Source: Panaeolus papilionaceus (lineage: Eukaryota; Basidiomycota; Agaricomycetes; Agaricales). Taken from it: DNA of 64,000 nucleotides. Below the pieces are notes generated by a model. The model ran no database searches. It had not been told where the DNA came from and saw only the letters and a program-made list of their open reading frames with translations. A program made the position numbers and the translations under genes. The stretch covers positions 186,001 through 250,000 of the forward strand of contig JADNRZ010000012.1 in the NCBI GenBank assembly GCA_015501605.1, written 5' to 3'. How positions within the stretch are numbered: the stretch's first letter is position 1; each line of letters begins with the position of its first letter. This document shows positions 59,429 through 64,000 of the stretch, piece after piece.

Positions 59429-59995
59429 CAATAGTCCTACTCCGTTCTGCATGTTATTTTACTACTGACCCCTTAGCCTACCATATGACCACTTCTTTCA
59501 ACGTCCAATGTTTCATCTGCATCTATCTCATCAACTTGTGTTTTGTTTACTAGCTCTGCTGTCACACTGACGTGTCTTCAGGTTCAACCTAAATACATGG
59601 GACTCGGCTGATTTATTATACACCTGCATGTACATTGTTTAACTTTGTAATTGTCACCGCTCAGTATTTTAGCAATCAACATCGTTACCCCAAATCGAAC
59701 TGCGCAGTGCGTCGCAGAGATTTCTCGTTATAGTTCATTGTACTATTTCCGTATGGTTTCCGGCAAATAAACAACCAGGACATCCACAGAAATATATATA
59801 AATAGGTCAGAGAGAGGTTCAGGAGAGAAATAGTATACATATTGCCCAACTCCTCATCACACTCGTGATTTACCCCAAAGCCATTCATGAGACGCACGGA
59901 CATTCATATGTTTTAAAATACATCAAGTTGATCAAGTTTACATATTATTTTTAAGTTATAATCTTCCACTACAACGCCATAATTCCATCTAGCCT
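59429..59995 (+). other. Convergent 3' interval
   Basis: About 570 bp between the TMEM184-like gene and the convergent peroxiredoxin gene. No gene was seen. Confidence 0.4.
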
Positions 59996-60850
59996 CTAGA
60001 GCTTTGCAAGGACAGCATCAGCGCCCGAAACTGAGACACCAGGGCCGGGCTCGACCTGTTTGGCGACAGATAAGATTAGATCCAAACCCAGTTTCCGAAT
60101 CGAAAAGACTTACTCCGAGGTACTCGACGACATTGTCGTTGAGAACAAGGGCATAACGCCAAGTACGGGTACCGAGACCAAAGCTGCTCAAGTCCTTATC
60201 GAGGCCAAGCCCCTTCGACCATTTAGCATCAGTATCGGAAAGAGCCAGGATCTTGATTAAGTTCCAATGTTAATTTAGTATGATAGCTTTCACGCGTTAA
60301 CAATGGTAGATGACCAACCTTATCTTTGAGGCCTTCAACACGGGCCCAACCGCTCATGACGAATGGGTCATTAGCCGCAACCACGGCAATCACGTCGACA
60401 CCCTTGGCCTTGAATTCGTCGTACTTCTGGATGTAAGGTGGCAGGTGGTTGATATGGCAAGTAGGCTAGAAGATGATACGCATGTTTAGATGCTTGTTGA
60501 AGGAATTCTGGGCCCTAGGGCACATACGGTGAAGGCTCCTGGGACGGAGAAGAGAACGACTTTTTTGCCCTTCCATTCATTGGTGGAGAGAGAAGTGGCT
60601 GTATGGGCCAAGATGTCAGAGAAGGTGAATTCATGGGATATCTTTGGCAGCTGAAACCGGGCATGACAAGCCAAGGGGTTAGGACTTACGGACACCACAA
60701 GCCAACTAGGATGCATTTAATCAGTATATCATCATCAGATAAGATTGGAAGGATTCAAAGAAGACTCACTCCGCTCTCCAACTCAGGGGTATAGGGGACA
60801 TATTTAAAGGATCCCTCCGGAATAGTGTCACCGACGTTGATGGTAGTCAT
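59996..60850 (-). CDS. Type II (PRX5/AHP1-like) peroxiredoxin
   Basis: Thiol peroxidase reducing hydrogen peroxide and alkyl hydroperoxides, in cytosol or peroxisome. Six exons: 60770-60850, 60690-60705, 60528-60598, 60319-60465, 60114-60251, 59996-60055 (170 aa, normal for the family). Exon 2 is a 16-nt micro-exon encoding LACGV. Conserved blocks: DTIPEGSF, ACGVPTSLSTNEWKGKKVVL, the active-site motif PGAFTPTCH with peroxidatic C59, INHLPPYIQKYDEFKAKGVD, VIAVVAANDPFVMSGWAR, LALSDTDAKWSKGLGL, RYALVLNDNVVEYLGVEPGP and the end VSGADAVLAKL. The only other cysteine is C30. No SKL-type peroxisomal signal is present, although AKL at the C-terminus is a plausible PTS1 variant. Confidence 0.93.
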
Positions 60851-63175
60851 TTCTTTCGAGGTTGCTCTGGAATTTGTTAAAGGCGGGTTCTAGCTGATTG
60901 CGATAGGGGAAGTCGATGTTAAATATCAATGAGGATGAGACGCTGACTGAGAAGTGAGAACCCGGTTTTTGAGACCTGATATACACGCGATAACGTGATA
61001 TGATGCACTCGCTCCCACACGTATGCATATTTATTACTCTGGACGAAAGTGATTACCGACCACACCCTGGTCAGTTGCCGTCAAAGACCGACGACTAGCA
61101 GAGCTGCTCGGAGTATGGGCTTATCGCTCGTCCCCCTTCACTGTCAAGACACCCCACCCTTGCTGATACAATCGGGAAGATTATTCAATTGCGAGTATCG
61201 TGTGATCAAGGCTGCCTCAACTTAGCCAGCATCAACCTGTATCTCAAGGAACGAGACGAGAGCTTATAATGGAGTATGAAAATCTTTGGGAACCCCCTGC
61301 TCCATTTGAATTGCGTGTGTTTGGCACGAAGCCTGGGCCTCGGAGACGTGGAGTTTGGGTAACTGTACGCATTCTGCATCCTCCCTGACTGTCGCTTCGG
61401 TGTGCTGACGAGCACTTATCTAAGCATCCAGGCGATCTTTGAACTATATTAAAAATAGCTTCTGATGATTTGCTTACCGAACGACGGATAATTATTGCTG
61501 TGTGTCGCCTGTCCCACCCAAGTGCGAACATCGTAGCCTAAGCCAATCTCATTTTTGAAGGCTGCTACGGTTATAGCAGTATCTTTGGCGGTTGAACCTA
61601 GAGTATCGGTCTCACAGGTTAGCTGTCGCTTTCCCAATCGGGCCCGAAGTCACTTTCGAGGATCGACGTGTTGAGACAAGTCCTGAAAACGAAAGAGGGA
61701 CCCAATGAGACGCAATTGCATCCTCAACGAAGAAGTCGGACTGCGGAATTGTCATATAAGCAGCACGCCTCGAGGCCAAAGGAGACGACATCCAAAATTT
61801 CGCAGTGGCTGCGATGGCAAAGGACAATACGGATATAGATGCTTTTTTTCATTCTCATGATGCATTTCAGAAGGGAATCCCGTCGGTTTGTTGGTGGGAC
61901 GTAGGCAAGGCTGTGCAGTCCAAGGTCGTATTTTAGCCGGATCGTCTGATCGTGTAGACTCTTACTGTAGAGTCTACCAATCGCGAACTCCCAAAAAACT
62001 TCGCAAAGCACAAGGGTTTGAGAAATTTTATCATTTATGAAATGCCGGGAGGTTGTTTGGAGTGTGAACAATGTGTAGGTTTGATTGATGCTGGAAACTA
62101 AGTAAAGATGCAATTGGTCAGTAAGATATGCTTTATAAATTAAAATAATATGTTCGCACCAGATTATATACCCACTGTTCGTGTCAAATTGTGTTTAAAG
62201 CCCCAATAATAAAGTCGAACTAAATCAGAATATTAGAGTCATATTGCCAGATGCTACAATTGTCCTGAGTAAGCCTAAAAGTAAGCCTTTTCCGGACAAT
62301 ATTTTCATGAGATTTTTCTTAAATCTGAGTGAGAATAAGCACAGGCAGTCTGGGTATGATGCGAGCTCGTTGTAGATTTTTTCTAAAAGCAGCGTAGCGG
62401 TCAACCGACAAGAAAGACCGAGTCGGAGGATGATTTGCGTGACGACATGTCATGATGTGCTGTGATTCTTTGTCACGCTTGCTTCGTTTTCCGTCTTGGA
62501 CAGAACCATGACCGAGCTCATGGATTCAATTGACAGTCATTACTCGTGTAATCATTATAGAATCATCCTCACAAATCTCACTTAGAACCATCTAAACCGT
62601 TTATTTTCTCAACTCTACTTGAAATATGTCTTGAACTCAATAATAAGTATATTTAGTGACAAGGGAGGCCGTCTAACAAACTCGAAACAGCATCGAACCC
62701 ACAGTTCGAAATAAAACGCAGGTACGCATCTCATTCCACGATATTTATATTTATATACATATATAAATTCATAGATCTAATCCAACGCGTAATCATGCTC
62801 AGGTTCATTTATGGATGCATCATTTCGACCATTGGTCTGCGGGAAACCAGCGAAGGTCGATCCGCCATCAAACAATTCATAAGCCTGCCGTCAGGAGCAT
62901 ACATACATTTGTGGTGTGTGCTCGTGTGTACCGTGTTCGGACTACTTTTTGATGGGAAGGTAAAGCGAAACACGAATGCATCACAAAATTGCCAATCGGG
63001 CCTTACCAGGGAAGACAGCGATGAGGTACTTAAAGGGCCCTCGAGATGATTCCCGGAATCAAAACCTTTCTGGTCATCCCCCCTCTCCCTTTCCCCCCTC
63101 GTTCCACCTACAATGTGAAGCCTGCTGTCTTCTTACTACTCTAATGAAACTAACATTCGGACATCCTCTGTTTAG
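60851..63175 (+). other. Gene-poor region
   Basis: About 2.3 kb. The part next to 60850 is the peroxiredoxin promoter. Minus-strand frames between 61206 and 62113 (the largest 129 codons) and a + frame at 62795-63049 were examined. None shows a recognisable domain or a consistent splice chain. Confidence 0.4.
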
Positions 63176-63579
63176 GACTACCCAATCACCTCTTTCTACT
63201 ATTCGTATTGTTGCCAGCATAGATGGCCAACAATACAGGGTGGTTGATCTAACAGGAGCGAAAGATGGAACATGGATTCGGCAACGTATATTTCACAAGG
63301 TATTTAGACAAATCTTTACATGTGGTGCTAAGACTCATGCACATTTTGGAATAGTTGTCAATACCAGCACAGCTGCAAAAGTTGTTCTTTATTTACCCCT
63401 CGGAAGTTGGCTCCTATGCCCTTGGTAATGCTCTCAACGATAATACATTATTCTATCACTGCCAGCAAAGCGGGGATCCCTCTGGCTCACTCAAAGTCTT
63501 CGTTTCAACATCACCCGATCGACCACCTACCTCAGACCCAAGGTTGGGCAGAGAATGGCTATCAGTATGTCCAGCTTAA
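63176..63579 (+). pseudogene. BCK1-type MAPKKK N-terminal domain fragment
   Basis: Two pieces join across a 73-nt intron (63300-63372, GTATTT..CACAG). The first (63176-63299) reads TIRIVASIDGQQYRVVDLTG and IRQRIFHK. The second (from 63373) reads LQKLFFIYPSEVGSYALG, then NDNTLFYHCQQSGDPSGSLK and VFVSTSP. From memory this matches the ubiquitin-like/RA-like region in the N-terminal half of fungal BCK1-type MAP kinase kinase kinases. After VFVSTSPDRPP the frame ends at a TAA (63577-63579). No upstream exon with a start and no kinase catalytic motif is visible before the window ends, so it is listed as a fragment. It could instead be internal exons of a gene running past 64000. Confidence 0.4.
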
Positions 63580-64000
63580 TTGATGCATCTCCTTCATTAC
63601 CCGTCTTCGCCGTCACTGTATCATGACTACATGATGACTCGTCCATTTCTTCATTTTCCGACATGTCGGAATATCTATTCATCACTTCTTCCTCACTTGT
63701 ATTCTGTGTTGTTGTTCTCAGCTCTTGCTTACCTTTCCAAAATAACAGGTACTGTAACTTCCACCACTGCTGGCTCACGGAATTTCCATGATATTTTCTT
63801 TCTGTCGCCATCTATGTGCCGGCCTTCATTTGTGTTTCCCTCATCTCTGCCTCCCTATATAGATTATCGCTGCCCACACGTTTGCTCCGATTGCACCATC
63901 ACGTTTCAGAATATACCTGGATGACTCCCCGTCCTCCTAAAATCTCATGCACTCTGTGCAAATCCTCCATATAGCATCACGGTATCAAGTTCAGGTCTCC

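Noticed and set aside
61206..62113. Minus-strand frames right of the peroxiredoxin
   Set aside because: I tried to chain them through possible introns; no chain produced a recognisable protein.
1..64000. CRISPR array, rRNA genes, autonomous transposon
   Set aside because: No regularly spaced repeats, no rRNA-like sequence, and no transposase, reverse transcriptase or integrase motifs were seen on either strand.

Overview
The window reads as nuclear DNA of a filamentous basidiomycete, most likely an Agaricomycete. Introns are short (about 45-95 nt, GT..AG, often with CTRAY-like branch sites) and frequent. The gene content is typical of mushroom-forming fungi: expanded F-box/LRR-like families, a DUF6535 membrane protein, a class I hydrophobin, a CPL1-like secreted protein, a long-tailed seven-TM protein and small secreted cysteine-rich proteins. 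All exon models below were built by hand from reading-frame continuity, splice signals and remembered family motifs; no database search was run.

Layout, left to right. (1) 1-20.1 kb: a cluster of F-box/LRR-like paralogues in both orientations. Two look usable (2078-3801 and 11407-13088), one is cut by the left edge, and three or four are decayed. A ferric reductase gene (7312-9664), a MITE-like inverted-repeat element (10951-11202) and a divergent kinase-domain gene (15660-17940, minus) lie among them. (2) 20.6-28.2 kb: housekeeping genes. These are a 14-exon metacaspase (minus), mitochondrial aconitase in 8 exons (minus) and an intron-containing tRNA-Lys(CUU). (3) 28.2-36.3 kb: a long gene-poor, pyrimidine-rich stretch leading into a seven-TM receptor-like protein with a ~470-residue cytoplasmic tail. 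(4) 36.3-40.8 kb: a 1033-residue secreted protein with a CPL1-like cysteine-rich N-terminal half and three tandem two-part modules, then Mediator subunit Med8 (both minus). (5) 41.9-50.3 kb: a secreted-protein district. Three tandem paralogues of a small eight-cysteine secreted protein share an identical exon plan, followed by an F-box protein with an internal F-box (minus) and a class I hydrophobin. (6) 50.6-60.9 kb: mitochondrial ribosomal protein uS4m (minus), a broken paralogue of the internal-F-box protein, a DUF6535 protein (minus), a TMEM184/DUF300 membrane protein with one anomalously long intron, and a type II (PRX5/AHP1-like) peroxiredoxin (minus). (7) 60.9-64 kb: mostly featureless, with a fragment of a BCK1-type MAPKKK N-terminal domain near the right edge.

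There is no operon logic; genes are monocistronic. The most notable material is (a) the three-module secreted CPL1-like protein, (b) the three-gene tandem family of eight-cysteine secreted proteins with an apparent internal threefold W-x-I/V periodicity, (c) the decaying F-box cluster with C-to-T type nonsense changes, and (d) micro-exons of 12-27 nt in the metacaspase.
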